Source: a bacterium
Lineage (GTDB): Bacteria; Vulcanimicrobiota; JABDET01
DNA: 64,000 bases
NCBI GenBank assembly: GCA_021817145.1
Contig: JAKAVV010000002.1
Location: forward strand, 1 to 64,000
Reading direction: 5' to 3'
A program made the translations under genes and the position numbers. The notes under the pieces were generated by a model. That model made no database searches. It was not told where the DNA came from and was given only the letters and a program-made list of their open reading frames with translations. Shown in pieces: positions 9,249-17,556 of this stretch (position 1 is the stretch's first letter; each line of letters opens with the position of its first letter).

Positions 9249-9857
9249 TCAAGAAAAACTCATCAATTCATTAACCGACATATTTCCATAAGTTCCCGCT
9301 TCTTTTACTTCAATGGGTTTTCCATTCCCACCTAAATTTACTGGAGTTAAGGTTATATTAGAAAGGATAGAACCAACATTTTTTTCAGTTTTTCCGACAG
9401 TTTGATGAGCTTGGGTGATCTTTACAATGACATGATTCACAGCTTGAAAAGCTAAACTAAAGGGGGAGCCAACAATACTCCCTGATACGGCTAGAAAATT
9501 TCCGCCAAGAACCCCTTGTGGGTTAAACAAAGCTTGAGCTTGATACGTTTTTCCGTCAATGGTTCCACTCATCTTAATCCCTCCAGGAACCTGCTCTGCG
9601 GTTTCATTCACTGAAACTCCACTCTGACTGGTAAACTGCATGGTCCCAGGGCTGATCGGCTTACCTATAATATTGATTGGTTCCCCAGCATAAGTTCCTG
9701 TAATTTGAACAGAATCTTGCTGGAAATTCATTTTATAATTTGTTTTCTTTCCATCGGTTGTTCCCGCAACCTGGACAGTGGGGGTCCCATTTTGCCCTTG
9801 AATCAGTAAAATAGGGAGATTATTTGTCGGAAAATCAATTAATGCTGCTGATTTCAT
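9249..9857 (-). CDS. Hypothetical beta-rich protein
   Basis: A 202-residue protein of unknown family. It has no signal peptide or membrane helix and is made of alternating polar and hydrophobic residues with many Gly, Asn, Thr and Gln, suggesting a beta-sandwich or repeat fold; segments such as VQVAGTTDGKKTNYKM and IKMSGTIDGKTYQAQ resemble each other and may be internal repeats. AAGGAGGGG lies about ten bases before ATG 9857 and a good promoter lies further upstream, so it is a real single-gene unit. Other signal-less low-complexity or wall-related proteins occur at 11.4, 28.5, 30.4 and 33.4 kb, but a link is only a guess. Confidence 0.65.
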   Translation of the reverse strand: MKSAALIDFPTNNLPILLIQGQNGTPTVQVAGTTDGKKTNYKMNFQQDSVQITGTYAGEPINIIGKPISPGTMQFTSQSGVSVNETAEQVPGGIKMSGTIDGKTYQAQALFNPQGVLGGNFLAVSGSIVGSPFSLAFQAVNHVIVKITQAHQTVGKTEKNVGSILSNITLTPVNLGGNGKPIEVKEAGTYGNMSVNELMSFS

Positions 9858-9914
9858 AAGAGTGACCCCTCCTTAAATTTTTTACTTTTTAAATTTTTAC
9901 TTTTCATTGAACTA

Positions 9915-9943
9915 ATCATACTCCAGCAAGAATTCAGTATCAA
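9915..9943 (-). promoter_or_regulatory. Promoter of the 9249-9857 gene
   Basis: Minus-strand TTGATA (9943-9938), a 17-base spacer and TATGAT (9920-9915), about 57 bases before the ATG at 9857. Confidence 0.5.
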
Positions 9944-10020
9944 GAGGTTAAATGTGAACGATTGTTTAAGGTTTAGTCAGATTTCCTTCATTCTTTACCC
10001 CTGGTGACTCGATGCGTCTC

Positions 10021-10049
10021 TTGACAAAATCCAAATATTGAGGTAAAAT
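10021..10049 (+). promoter_or_regulatory. Near-consensus sigma-70 promoter
   Basis: TTGACA (10021-10026), a 17-base spacer and TAAAAT (10044-10049), reading into the ribbon-helix-helix gene that starts at 10104. Confidence 0.75.
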
Positions 10050-10103
10050 AAAGGTATATTAAATGTAATAAATGTTTAATTTAAAAAGATGGGAGGCGCA
10101 GCG

Positions 10104-10331
10104 ATGACAATGCAAAAATTTACGGTTGAATTCAGTACTGAGTCAGTCAAAATCATAGATAATCTAAAGGAACGATTAGACAAAAAATCTCGCGCTGAGG
10201 TTCTCCGTATCGCTTTGCTTTTACTAAAATTTCTTGTAGAACAACGAGATAAGGGTTTTGATATTTCTTTTCTAGCGGAGCGGGAGGGTGAACCCGCCAA
10301 AATTGTAAAAGCTCTTGAATTGGTGAGATAA
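10104..10331 (+). CDS. Small ribbon-helix-helix-like protein
   Basis: A 75-residue protein. Its first third, MTMQKFTVEFSTESVKIID, reads as a short beta strand followed by a helix, and the next helix (KKSRAEVLRIALLLLKFLVEQ) matches the MetJ/Arc/CopG type in which a dimer inserts paired strands in the DNA groove. ATG 10104 is preferred to the ATG at 10089 because GGGAGG (10091-10096) sits seven bases upstream of it and would be inside the longer version. It stands directly behind a strong promoter and 44 bases before a coiled-coil protein gene, so it could be an autoregulator or an antitoxin, but the partner is no known toxin. Confidence 0.6.
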   Translation: MTMQKFTVEFSTESVKIIDNLKERLDKKSRAEVLRIALLLLKFLVEQRDKGFDISFLAEREGEPAKIVKALELVR

Positions 10332-10375
10332 ACCTGACAGAAGAAAAGAGATAGAGAAATAAGAGGTGCGAGTAA

Positions 10376-10744
10376 ATGATCAATGATCCTTCTGAGCAAA
10401 GGAGCTCTGAAAGTTTTAAAGTTAACCTTGAAGACCTATTGGAGATTTTAGAGAAACCTTATCCAAATGTAACAATCAATATTATTGAAAGTGTTGAGAA
10501 TATAAACATAAACTCGCCGACCATACAAAACATAGACCTGAATTCCATTGTTCAAAATTTGCAAATTACAGATACAAAGAAAAAAGAATTAGAAGAACAA
10601 ATTAAAGAACTCGAACAAGCAAGCAGAGAGAAAAACTTGAACAAAGCACAGAACATCGTGCAAAAGATTTGGACTTTCGGGGAATCCGTATGTCAAGGGC
10701 TGGTTGTTGAGTTAATCAAAAAGCTAATCTTCCCTACTTCTTGA
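10376..10744 (+). CDS. Hypothetical protein with Asn/Ile repeats and a coiled coil
   Basis: A 122-residue protein I cannot assign. Residues 30-62 contain a repeated Asn-Ile pattern (NITINIIESVENININSPTIQNID style, here spread over that stretch), which may be a small beta-solenoid. Residues 67-95 are strongly charged with heptad spacing (KKKELEEQIKELEQ) and should be a coiled coil. The last 25 residues are hydrophobic and could touch a membrane or a partner. AGAGGTG lies seven bases before the ATG. It follows the ribbon-helix-helix gene and probably shares its promoter. Confidence 0.5.
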   Translation: MINDPSEQRSSESFKVNLEDLLEILEKPYPNVTINIIESVENININSPTIQNIDLNSIVQNLQITDTKKKELEEQIKELEQASREKNLNKAQNIVQKIWTFGESVCQGLVVELIKKLIFPTS

Positions 10745-10831
10745 ACTGCCCTTAAAACATTTGCTGTTACCTTTGTGGTCCTGCCTCATTAGCAAAAGGA
10801 TTAAATCGGTCTAAAGTTTAACTTAAATAAC

Positions 10832-11263
10832 ATGGGAAAAGTTAAAGTAGAAGTGAATTTAGAAAATGCTGAAGATCGGATTCTGTATCTCCGGAAATAT
10901 ATCCCTGAAACTCAGATACGTTCTGAGAAAGTCCAGATTTTAGTTGACAGCGGAGCTATTATGACTGTTCTGCCTCAGGATTTAGTTGAAAAATTAGGGT
11001 TAAGAGAAGTTAAAAAAGCAGTGGTAACTTATGCTGATGAACGGAAAGAAGAAAGACCTGTGGCTGGTATTGTGACAGTTCGGGTAGGGGATCGCTTCAG
11101 CACTGGAAATTGCATTGTAGGACCCCCAAACAGCATTCCACTGTTAGGACAAATCCCCTTAGAAGAAATGGATCTGCTTGTCGACTGCTCAGGACAAAGA
11201 CTCATCCCAAGACCAGAATCCCCTTATCTGCCTTTAATTGAGATAAAAAATCTGCGCAAATAA
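10832..11263 (+). CDS. Retropepsin-like aspartic protease (clan AA)
   Basis: A 143-residue protein with the catalytic signature of retroviral-type aspartyl proteases: hydrophobic residues, then LVDSGAIMTVLP (Asp-Ser-Gly near residue 37) and, 70 residues later, the structural IPLLGQIPLEEMDLLVD motif. Single-domain bacterial members act as homodimers; natural substrates are mostly unknown. There is no signal peptide, so it should act in the cytoplasm. No good ribosome binding site precedes the ATG at 10832, so the start may be weak or slightly wrong. It follows the RHH and coiled-coil genes in the same direction with an 87-base gap. Confidence 0.8.
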   Translation: MGKVKVEVNLENAEDRILYLRKYIPETQIRSEKVQILVDSGAIMTVLPQDLVEKLGLREVKKAVVTYADERKEERPVAGIVTVRVGDRFSTGNCIVGPPNSIPLLGQIPLEEMDLLVDCSGQRLIPRPESPYLPLIEIKNLRK

Positions 11264-11301
11264 TCGTATTCCTTGAATGAATCTGTCAGATTTTACAAAA
11301 A

Positions 11302-11345
11302 TTTAACAATTGAGAAAACTTTTCTTAATACTGGTATTGTATAAT
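11302..11345 (+). promoter_or_regulatory. Shared promoter pattern, copy 1 (CHAP-hydrolase gene)
   Basis: TTTAAC (11302-11307), six bases, GAAAA (11314-11318), 21 bases and the -10 box TATAAT (11340-11345). The same arrangement with identical spacing precedes the genes ending at 28519 and 33398. No ordinary -35 box lies 17 bases from the -10, so the upstream motif may be an activator site. Confidence 0.55.
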
Positions 11346-11384
11346 AGAGGCATAAAGATAGAAACTTCAGCGGGGTGAGTTAGA

Positions 11385-12500
11385 ATGACAGCAGCAGGCA
11401 ATCAAATCGCAGCAGTGGCTCAAAGCCAGGTTGGAAATACCAGCGGATGGCAGTACACCAATGGACAAAACCAGGCATGGTGCGATGATTTTGCTTCCTG
11501 GGTCCTCCAAAAAGCGGGTTACCAGGGATATGGAAGCCAGGCTTATGTTCCTTCCAGTGTGAACTGGGCTAAACAAAATGGATTGTGGATACCTAATGGA
11601 AACGGGGCTGCCCCTCAAAAAGGAGATCTGGTTGTTTTTGATTGGAATGGTGATGGAACAGCGGATCATATTGGAGTTGTTACAGGAGTTAATCAAAATG
11701 GAACGATCTCTGTTGTTTCAGGAAATACGGATGCTTATGGGAAAACAGGGGGAGAGTCCTCTAATTCAGGGGCTGTTGGAGTAGGGCAGTTCAGCTTAAA
11801 TGGCGGAGACATTATGGGCTTCATCAATACAGCGAATGGAAAAGGAGCCCCTCTTGGAAATGCTTTTGCTCAACAAGGTCAAGGAAACCCTGGTGGACAG
11901 GGAACTGCTGGAACCCAAGGGGCAGATACAGGAGTTAATCCTGCAGCTGCTCTGGAATCCAATTTAATGGGAATTTTAGGAGGAGCTCTTGGAAGCGGCG
12001 CAGTGAATCCTTCCCAATTATCAGGGCTTGAAAATGCCCTTGGCAATTCTGGAGCTTTTGATTCACCCAGCAATGTGGGTTCCTATAGTTCAGCTCTAAA
12101 CAATCCTCAAAAACAGGGAATTATTCAATTGGCAAAACAAGTCGCCCAGCAGAATGGAATTCCAGTCAACATTTTCCTGGCGATTATTGATCATGAAAGC
12201 GGATTTAATCCAAGCGCTGTTGGAGATAATGGAACTTCTTTCGGGCTTGGACAGGTTCATACCCCTGCTCATCCTGACTACAATGTCCAGCAGGCTCTTC
12301 ATGGGAATAATGGACAGCCCGATGTTCTGTATCAATTAGAATATTCAGCCCACATGCTTGTGCAGCTGCATCAGCAGTATGGATCCTGGCAGCTGGCTGT
12401 TGAACATTACAATGGATCAGGTCCGCAAGCAGTGCAGTATTCTCAAAACGTCATGGGACTGGCATCTCAAATCGGGCAAAACGCGAATGCTCTAGGGTAA
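11385..12500 (+). CDS. CHAP amidase/endopeptidase plus lytic transglycosylase-like hydrolase
   Basis: A 371-residue two-domain cell-wall hydrolase. Residues 5-145 are a CHAP/NlpC-like domain: the catalytic Cys lies in QAWCDDFASWVLQKAG and the His in TADHIGVVTG. A Gly/Gln/Asn-rich linker (about 155-245) follows. Residues 250-371 are a lysozyme-like transglycosylase fold with the catalytic Glu in AIIDHESGFNP, the GTSFGLGQV turn and VEHYNGSG. Such pairs cut both the peptide and the sugar chain of peptidoglycan. Notably there is no Sec or Tat signal, so export by a special route, lysis or a phage-like device would be needed. A -10 box TATAAT and the shared motif lie upstream. No other phage gene is nearby. 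Confidence 0.88.
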   Translation: MTAAGNQIAAVAQSQVGNTSGWQYTNGQNQAWCDDFASWVLQKAGYQGYGSQAYVPSSVNWAKQNGLWIPNGNGAAPQKGDLVVFDWNGDGTADHIGVVTGVNQNGTISVVSGNTDAYGKTGGESSNSGAVGVGQFSLNGGDIMGFINTANGKGAPLGNAFAQQGQGNPGGQGTAGTQGADTGVNPAAALESNLMGILGGALGSGAVNPSQLSGLENALGNSGAFDSPSNVGSYSSALNNPQKQGIIQLAKQVAQQNGIPVNIFLAIIDHESGFNPSAVGDNGTSFGLGQVHTPAHPDYNVQQALHGNNGQPDVLYQLEYSAHMLVQLHQQYGSWQLAVEHYNGSGPQAVQYSQNVMGLASQIGQNANALG

Positions 12501-12510
12501 GGATAAGAAC

Positions 12511-13254
12511 CTATCCCTTTATCTTCGCTTTACAGTACTCCCGCCGGAGTCGAGCAATTGAAGCAAGCGTAATTCCTTTAGGGCATTCAACCTCACAGGC
12601 TCCTGTGTTAGTGCAGTTTCCAAACCCTTCTTCATCCATTGTTTTCACCATATTCAAAACTCTGGTTCTTCTTTCAGGTTTCCCTTGGGGCAGGAGAGAC
12701 AAATGAGAAACCTTAGCTGAGACAAATAGAATGGCAGAGGCATTTTTGCAAGCTGCCACACAAGCTCCGCATCCAATGCAAGCCGCTGTATCAAAAGCTT
12801 CATCCGCATTTTTTTTAGGAACCAGAATACCGTTTGCTTCAGGGGCTGAACCAACATTAACAGAAACAAAACCACCCGCCTGCAGAATTCGGTCAAAAGC
12901 GGAGCGGTCCACAACCAGATCTTTAATCACTGGGAACGCTTTTGCTCTCCAGGGTTCAATAGTAATGGTTTCTCCATCTTTAAAATGTCGTATATGCAGC
13001 TGACAAGTGGTCGTGCCTGTTAAAGGACCATGGGCTCTTCCATTAATGAAAAGTCCACAGGTCCCGCAGATTCCTTCTCTGCAGTCATGCGCAAAAGCGA
13101 CAGGTTCCTCTCCTTTTAAAGTTAAATCTTCATTTAAGACATCCAGCATCTCTAAAAAAGACATATCTTCAGAAATGCCAAAAACTTCATAAGTGACAAA
13201 ACTTCCTTGTTCCTGAGCGTTTTTCTGTCTCCAAACCTTCAAAGTGAATTTCAT
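12511..13254 (-). CDS. sdhB: Succinate dehydrogenase/fumarate reductase iron-sulfur subunit
   Basis: The 247-residue electron-transfer subunit of complex II. All three clusters are visible: the 2Fe-2S ligands in [10 protein letters not shown] and the Cys of TTTCQLH, the 4Fe-4S set in [12 protein letters not shown], and the 3Fe-4S set in [14 protein letters not shown]. It passes electrons from the flavin of SdhA to the haem cytochrome. Its start overlaps the stop of sdhA by four bases (ATGA-type coupling). The spacing of the ligands resembles the quinone-reductase type B found in Bacteroidetes, epsilonproteobacteria and Bacillus. Confidence 0.94.
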   Translation of the reverse strand: MKFTLKVWRQKNAQEQGSFVTYEVFGISEDMSFLEMLDVLNEDLTLKGEEPVAFAHDCREGICGTCGLFINGRAHGPLTGTTTCQLHIRHFKDGETITIEPWRAKAFPVIKDLVVDRSAFDRILQAGGFVSVNVGSAPEANGILVPKKNADEAFDTAACIGCGACVAACKNASAILFVSAKVSHLSLLPQGKPERRTRVLNMVKTMDEEGFGNCTNTGACEVECPKGITLASIARLRREYCKAKIKG

Positions 13255-15161
13255 TTATAACTCCTGGCCGCTAAATGCGCTTCTTCAAATTTCAGCTCCT
13301 CTTTATGCAGCTGAGCGGGTTTATCCTCTCCTTGATATTCATAAGCAGCAGCATAAGAGAACTTTTCATCATCTCGTTTTGCTTCATGATCATCGGTTTG
13401 ATGTTCAACTCTAAAATGACAGCCGCACGACTCATCTCTTAAAAGAGCGTCCCCTGCCAACAATTCCGCTAACTCCAGAAAATCAGAAACTCTCCCTGCT
13501 TTTTCAAGAGATTGATTGAGCGTTTCATCTGTTCCATTCACTTTAAGATTTTTCCAAAACTCTGCCCTCAATACTTTTATCTTGTCAATCGCTGTTTTCA
13601 GGCTTTGTTCGCTTCTGCTCATACCAACCCCATCCCACAATACTTTTCCCAATTCTTTGTGAAAATCATCAACTGTGCGATTTCCTTTTATTGAAAGGAA
13701 TCTCCTAACCTGTTCTTTTACTTTGTTTTCAGCCTCTTTAAATTCAGGCCGATCCACGCTTACTTTTTCAAAACCCAGATCTGCCAAATAATTGCTCATA
13801 GTATAAGGAATAATGAAATATCCATCTGCCAGCCCCTGCATTAAAGCGCTGGCTCCAAGTCTGTTTGCGCCATGATCCGAAAAATTACATTCTCCTAATG
13901 CAAACAATCCAGGAATCGTGGTCATTAAATTATAATCTACCCACAATCCTCCCATACAGTAATGAATTGCCGGATAAATTCTCATCGGTGTTTTATAAGG
14001 GCTTTCACCTGTAATCTTTTCATACATTTCAAACAAGTTCCCATATCTTTCTTCAATGACATCTTTCCCAAGCCTTTTAATGGCATCCGTGAGATCGAGA
14101 TAAACGGCATTTTTTCCCCCTACCCCTTTCCCTTCATCACAGACCAGTTTAATGGCTCTTGATGCCACATCTCGCGGCACTAAATTCCCAAAAGCGGGAT
14201 AGCGAGTTTCCAAAAAATAATCTCTGTCTTCTTCTGGGATTTGATCAGGAGAACGATTGTCATTTTTATTTTTAGGAACCCAGACTCTTCCATCATTTCT
14301 TAATCCTTCACTCATTAAAGTCAATTTGGATTGATAATGACTGGAAACAGGAATACAGGTGGGGTGGATTTGAGTAAAACATGGGTTGGCAAAAAAAGCC
14401 CCTTTTTTATAAGCCCTCCAGATTGCGGTTGCATTGGATCCTTTCGCATTCGTTGAAAGATAAAAAATATTTCCATATCCTCCTGAAGCGAGAACAACCG
14501 CATGAGCTGTATAAGATTTAATTTCTCCTGTAATTAAATTTCTCGCCACAATCCCTCTTGCGCGCCCATTGATCACGACCAAATCCAACATCTCGTGGAA
14601 AGGAAAAGCTTTGACTGTTCCAAGAGAAATCTGACGATACATGGAGGAAATAGCTCCTAAAAGCAGCTGCTGTCCTGTTTGCCCTTTCGCATAAAAAGTT
14701 CTTGAAACCTGAGTTCCTCCAAAAGAGCGATTATCTAAAAGACCGCCGTATTCACGGGCAAAAGGAACCCCCTGGGCAACCGCTTGATCAATGATAGCCA
14801 CACTTAACTCAGCCAGCCGATAAACGTTTGCCTCTCGAGCTCTAAAATCTCCACCCTTGATCGTGTCATAAAAAAGGCGGTAAACGCTGTCTCCATCGTT
14901 TCGATAATTTTTTGCGGCATTAATTCCGCCCTGGGCAGCAATGCTGTGGGCTCTTCTTGGACTGTCCTGGAAGCAGAATGATTTAACATTGTACCCTAAT
15001 TCGCCCAGGCTTGCAGCAGCAGAAGCTCCAGCAAGTCCTGTTCCAATCACAATAATATCAAATTTTCGTTTATTGGCGGGATTAACCAATTTCAAATTGG
15101 CTTTGTGTTTACTCCACTTCTCTTCTAACTTCCCATCAGGAATATGAGAATTCATTGTCAT
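13251..15161 (-). CDS. sdhA: Succinate dehydrogenase/fumarate reductase flavoprotein subunit
   Basis: A 636-residue catalytic subunit that oxidises succinate to fumarate (or the reverse). Seen: an FAD-binding [17 protein letters not shown] near residue 41, the flavin-attachment neighbourhood [15 protein letters not shown], the substrate-site Arg and His region [12 protein letters not shown], and the capping-domain [11 protein letters not shown] with [19 protein letters not shown]. The C-terminal helical domain is complete. It overlaps both neighbours by four bases, so sdhC-sdhA-sdhB form one translationally coupled operon read on the minus strand. The close likeness to the Bacteroidetes/Chlorobi branch is an impression only. 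Confidence 0.95.
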   Translation of the reverse strand: MTMNSHIPDGKLEEKWSKHKANLKLVNPANKRKFDIIVIGTGLAGASAAASLGELGYNVKSFCFQDSPRRAHSIAAQGGINAAKNYRNDGDSVYRLFYDTIKGGDFRAREANVYRLAELSVAIIDQAVAQGVPFAREYGGLLDNRSFGGTQVSRTFYAKGQTGQQLLLGAISSMYRQISLGTVKAFPFHEMLDLVVINGRARGIVARNLITGEIKSYTAHAVVLASGGYGNIFYLSTNAKGSNATAIWRAYKKGAFFANPCFTQIHPTCIPVSSHYQSKLTLMSEGLRNDGRVWVPKNKNDNRSPDQIPEEDRDYFLETRYPAFGNLVPRDVASRAIKLVCDEGKGVGGKNAVYLDLTDAIKRLGKDVIEERYGNLFEMYEKITGESPYKTPMRIYPAIHYCMGGLWVDYNLMTTIPGLFALGECNFSDHGANRLGASALMQGLADGYFIIPYTMSNYLADLGFEKVSVDRPEFKEAENKVKEQVRRFLSIKGNRTVDDFHKELGKVLWDGVGMSRSEQSLKTAIDKIKVLRAEFWKNLKVNGTDETLNQSLEKAGRVSDFLELAELLAGDALLRDESCGCHFRVEHQTDDHEAKRDDEKFSYAAAYEYQGEDKPAQLHKEELKFEEAHLAARSYK

Positions 15162-15913
15162 TGAGAAGCTCCTCTCTTAAAACCATTTTCAATTTTTAAT
15201 TGGTGAGAAATCGCGCTCTGAACATTTCTTCTGGATGTCCGCGAAAAGAAAAAATAAACTGGAAGGGATAGAAATCCTAAAAAAATGAGAGCTGCAAAAA
15301 GAACTCCTAATTTTTTAATCCAAGGAGTAAAAATGGGATGTCTGAGTCCAAGAGATTGAAAAGAAGATTGAACTCCATGAATTAAATGAAAGCCTACCCA
15401 GGAAAGACAAATAACATAAAAAAGAACATACCAGGGATTCTGAAAAACCGTTCTGACCGCAGCATACATGGAAGGATAATGATGGAAAAAGCGCTGGCTG
15501 AACATGAAATTGTACAAATGAACACAGAGAAAAATAAAAATAACGCCTCCTGTAATCTCCATGTTTCGAGAAAACCAGCTTGAATTCTCCGACGCTTTAT
15601 TCACAGCATAAGAAACAGGTCTTGCCTGTTTATTTTTTATCGTCAACTTAATCGCCATAAAAATATGGGTTAAAAAAAACAACAGCAGAAAGATTTCTAT
15701 GACTCGAATGATCCAGCTTGTTTCCATAAAATGGCTGTACGCATTAAAAGCAGCGCCTCCATCCTGTTTGAACAAAAGCAGATTCCCACCCAAATGAACC
15801 ACCAGGAAAAGACAAAGAAAAAGTCCTGTTAAACTCATGAAAACTTTTTCTGTCACAGAGGATTTTTCCATCGCGCACTTTTTCACCGCGCATTTTTTTT
15901 CTGCGTTTTGCAT
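15158..15913 (-). CDS. sdhC: Succinate dehydrogenase cytochrome b subunit
   Basis: A membrane protein of 251 residues with five hydrophobic helices, the layout of type B complex II, where a single subunit binds two haems and reduces quinone. Candidate haem-ligand histidines lie in [23 protein letters not shown] and GFHLIHGVQ. The annotated ATG 15913 has no ribosome binding site; ATG 15871 ([11 protein letters not shown]) has GGTGA about 11 bases upstream and is a good alternative that removes an odd KKC repeat. No sdhD gene follows, which agrees with a one-subunit anchor. Its last bases overlap sdhA. Confidence 0.88.
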   Translation of the reverse strand: MQNAEKKCAVKKCAMEKSSVTEKVFMSLTGLFLCLFLVVHLGGNLLLFKQDGGAAFNAYSHFMETSWIIRVIEIFLLLFFLTHIFMAIKLTIKNKQARPVSYAVNKASENSSWFSRNMEITGGVIFIFLCVHLYNFMFSQRFFHHYPSMYAAVRTVFQNPWYVLFYVICLSWVGFHLIHGVQSSFQSLGLRHPIFTPWIKKLGVLFAALIFLGFLSLPVYFFFSRTSRRNVQSAISHQLKIENGFKRGASQ

Positions 15914-16019
15914 AAGATTAGGTTACTGTAACGCAGAGAAAAAATCCTTCTCTCTTGGGTTTGGATTAACGAACAGGATGACCGACATCCTCTCCAAACA
16001 AGAATTCCTCATTGATTAC

Positions 16020-16127
16020 TCATTCAATGTCAAGCTGCCTGCGAATAAGTTTGCAAAGGGAATCTTTAATTTCCTGATGCCGAGGCACAGGAGTTCGCGC
16101 TGTTTCACCTTTATACTGCAATTTTCT
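16020..16127 (-). pseudogene. Remnant of a HicA-type toxin gene
   Basis: In the 327-base gap between sdhC and the SpoIIE gene, the minus strand encodes about 35 residues (LQYKGETARTPVPRH, then EIKDSLCKLIRRQLDIE and a stop) that match the C-terminal half of HicA/YcfA proteins, where a strand with VPVPRH is followed by the helix before LRQLDI. A stop codon precedes it and there is no start, so it is a broken fragment. Next to it (15966-15981) lies an ATTAACGAACAGGATG motif also found near 31.1 kb. Apart from this I see nothing in the gap. Confidence 0.5.
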
Positions 16128-16240
16128 TTAAGAGTGTTTTACGCCGTACGCGCGGTTGATCCTCCAACATAAGACCTTACGCATCCCGAATATTTCCCTC
16201 TCTTTTCATTCCACGCACACAGGCTCTTCCCTTTGATGAC

Positions 16241-17185
16241 CTACGTCCCTAAAATACGAAGCAGAACAAGGGTAATGTCATCTCTGGTCTGCGCTTGTTC
16301 ATCATACATTTTTAAAATTTCTGAAAGCAGCTTTTCCTGGAGATCTGGAAGGGGCAGATCCTTCCACTTTTTAAAGATCAAAGCAAGACCTTCCTCTCCT
16401 AACATTCCCCTTTCTTTTGTTCTCACTTCAGTTAATCCATCCGTATAAAAGAGAAGTAAATCCCCTTGAGACAAGAACACAGATTCTTCTCGATAACCGC
16501 TTTCTTCAGCAATGCCTAGAAGAGGACCATTGGCTGGAAGATAACTAAAATCACCGCTCTTGTTTTTATAATGGATAATAGGGGGATGTCCTGCATTCAC
16601 ATAAAGAAGCTGCCTGCGGAAAAGATCAAGGGAGGCAAAACAGTCAGAAATAAAAAGCCCGCTTCCATTCATCATCACAATTTTATTCGCCATTTCCATC
16701 AACTTGGAGGGACGTATGTATAAAGAAGGGGGGAACCTGAAAATGTATTTTGCGGAAGAAGCAAGGAGAGCTGCTGGGACTCCTTTGCCCGAGACATCCC
16801 CAATATTAATGACTAGAGTGTTATCTCTTAATAAAAAGCAGTCGTAAAAATCCCCTGCGACCTGTTTTGCAGGGATCAATTTAGCCGTTATTTCAATCCC
16901 TTCAATTTTAGGAAGAACTTCAGGAAGCATTTTCTGCTGGATAATTTTAGCCAATTCTAAATCTTTACTCTCTTCCTCTTTCTGCGCATTCTCTGTTTTA
17001 GAACCCCCTGACCCTTGAGAGGTGAACTCAATCTGAGAGATCAAATACCACAAAAAGAGGAGAAGAGGGTATTCTTTATTCTCTTTTCTAAGCGCTCTAG
17101 ATAAAATTTTAGAAAACAAATAAATAAAGAAAAGAGAAAAGAGAATAATAAAAACAAAGATCAGTATCAAAGGGAACAGCCTCAT
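16241..17185 (-). CDS. Membrane-anchored PP2C/SpoIIE-type serine phosphatase
   Basis: A 314-residue protein with one N-terminal membrane helix (about 5-27) and a SpoIIE/RsbU-like phosphatase domain from about residue 80 to the end. Typical motifs are PAKQVAGDFYDCF, NIGDVSGKGVPAALLAS (metal-binding Asp), YVNAGHPPI, LLLFYTDGLTE and RDDITLVLLR. Such phosphatases normally dephosphorylate anti-anti-sigma factors to release a sigma factor under stress. The start overlaps the stop of the receiver gene upstream (ATGA), so the two are coupled, suggesting that the stand-alone receiver steers the phosphatase. No anti-sigma partner is in the window. Confidence 0.9.
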   Translation of the reverse strand: MRLFPLILIFVFIILFSLFFIYLFSKILSRALRKENKEYPLLLFLWYLISQIEFTSQGSGGSKTENAQKEEESKDLELAKIIQQKMLPEVLPKIEGIEITAKLIPAKQVAGDFYDCFLLRDNTLVINIGDVSGKGVPAALLASSAKYIFRFPPSLYIRPSKLMEMANKIVMMNGSGLFISDCFASLDLFRRQLLYVNAGHPPIIHYKNKSGDFSYLPANGPLLGIAEESGYREESVFLSQGDLLLFYTDGLTEVRTKERGMLGEEGLALIFKKWKDLPLPDLQEKLLSEILKMYDEQAQTRDDITLVLLRILGT

Positions 17186-17556
17186 GAAACCAGGCTGGCT
17201 TCTACCAAATCCTTAAGATGTTCCACAAAATTTCGATTGCTGACTACCATTTCACATCCTGCCGCACGGGCTTGAGAAAGAACAGAATCGCTGTGGTCTC
17301 CAAAACCAATCACAGGAATCTCTTCTGTCGAAGGAGAGCTTTTAAGTTTTTCTAAAAGAGTAATCGTATCCATTTTTTCAAGGCAGAGATCAAAGATAAT
17401 CAAAACCACTTCATTCTCTTTGATCAATTTGAAAACTTCCGCGGAATTGGCTGTAACAAGATAATCCAGTCCAATCTTTTCTAAAGTCTGCCCAATTTTT
17501 GTTGTAAAAAACAGATCGGTTTCAATAACAAGCGCTTTTTTAGACTGCATTTCCAC
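17182..17556 (-). CDS. Stand-alone response-regulator receiver protein
   Basis: A 124-residue single receiver domain. The phosphoacceptor should be the Asp in IIFDLCLEK (about residue 55), preceded by the acidic ALVIETDLFF strand, where a paired Asp is replaced by Glu-Thr-Asp. The conserved Lys near the end is not obvious: the last strand reads GCEMVVSNRNFVEHL with Asn in the place where K-P is usual, so phosphorylation may be altered or it may be a pseudo-receiver. The reading frame overlaps the end of the MFS gene by 17 bases and the start of the SpoIIE-type gene by four. Confidence 0.8.
   Translation of the reverse strand: MEMQSKKALVIETDLFFTTKIGQTLEKIGLDYLVTANSAEVFKLIKENEVVLIIFDLCLEKMDTITLLEKLKSSPSTEEIPVIGFGDHSDSVLSQARAAGCEMVVSNRNFVEHLKDLVEASLVS

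Noticed and set aside
11385-12500. Prophage origin of the CHAP/transglycosylase gene
   Set aside because: No other phage gene in the neighbourhood; the promoter links it to other chromosomal genes.
13251-15161. Second L-aspartate oxidase
   Set aside because: Length, capping domain and coupling with sdhB and sdhC show a complex II flavoprotein.
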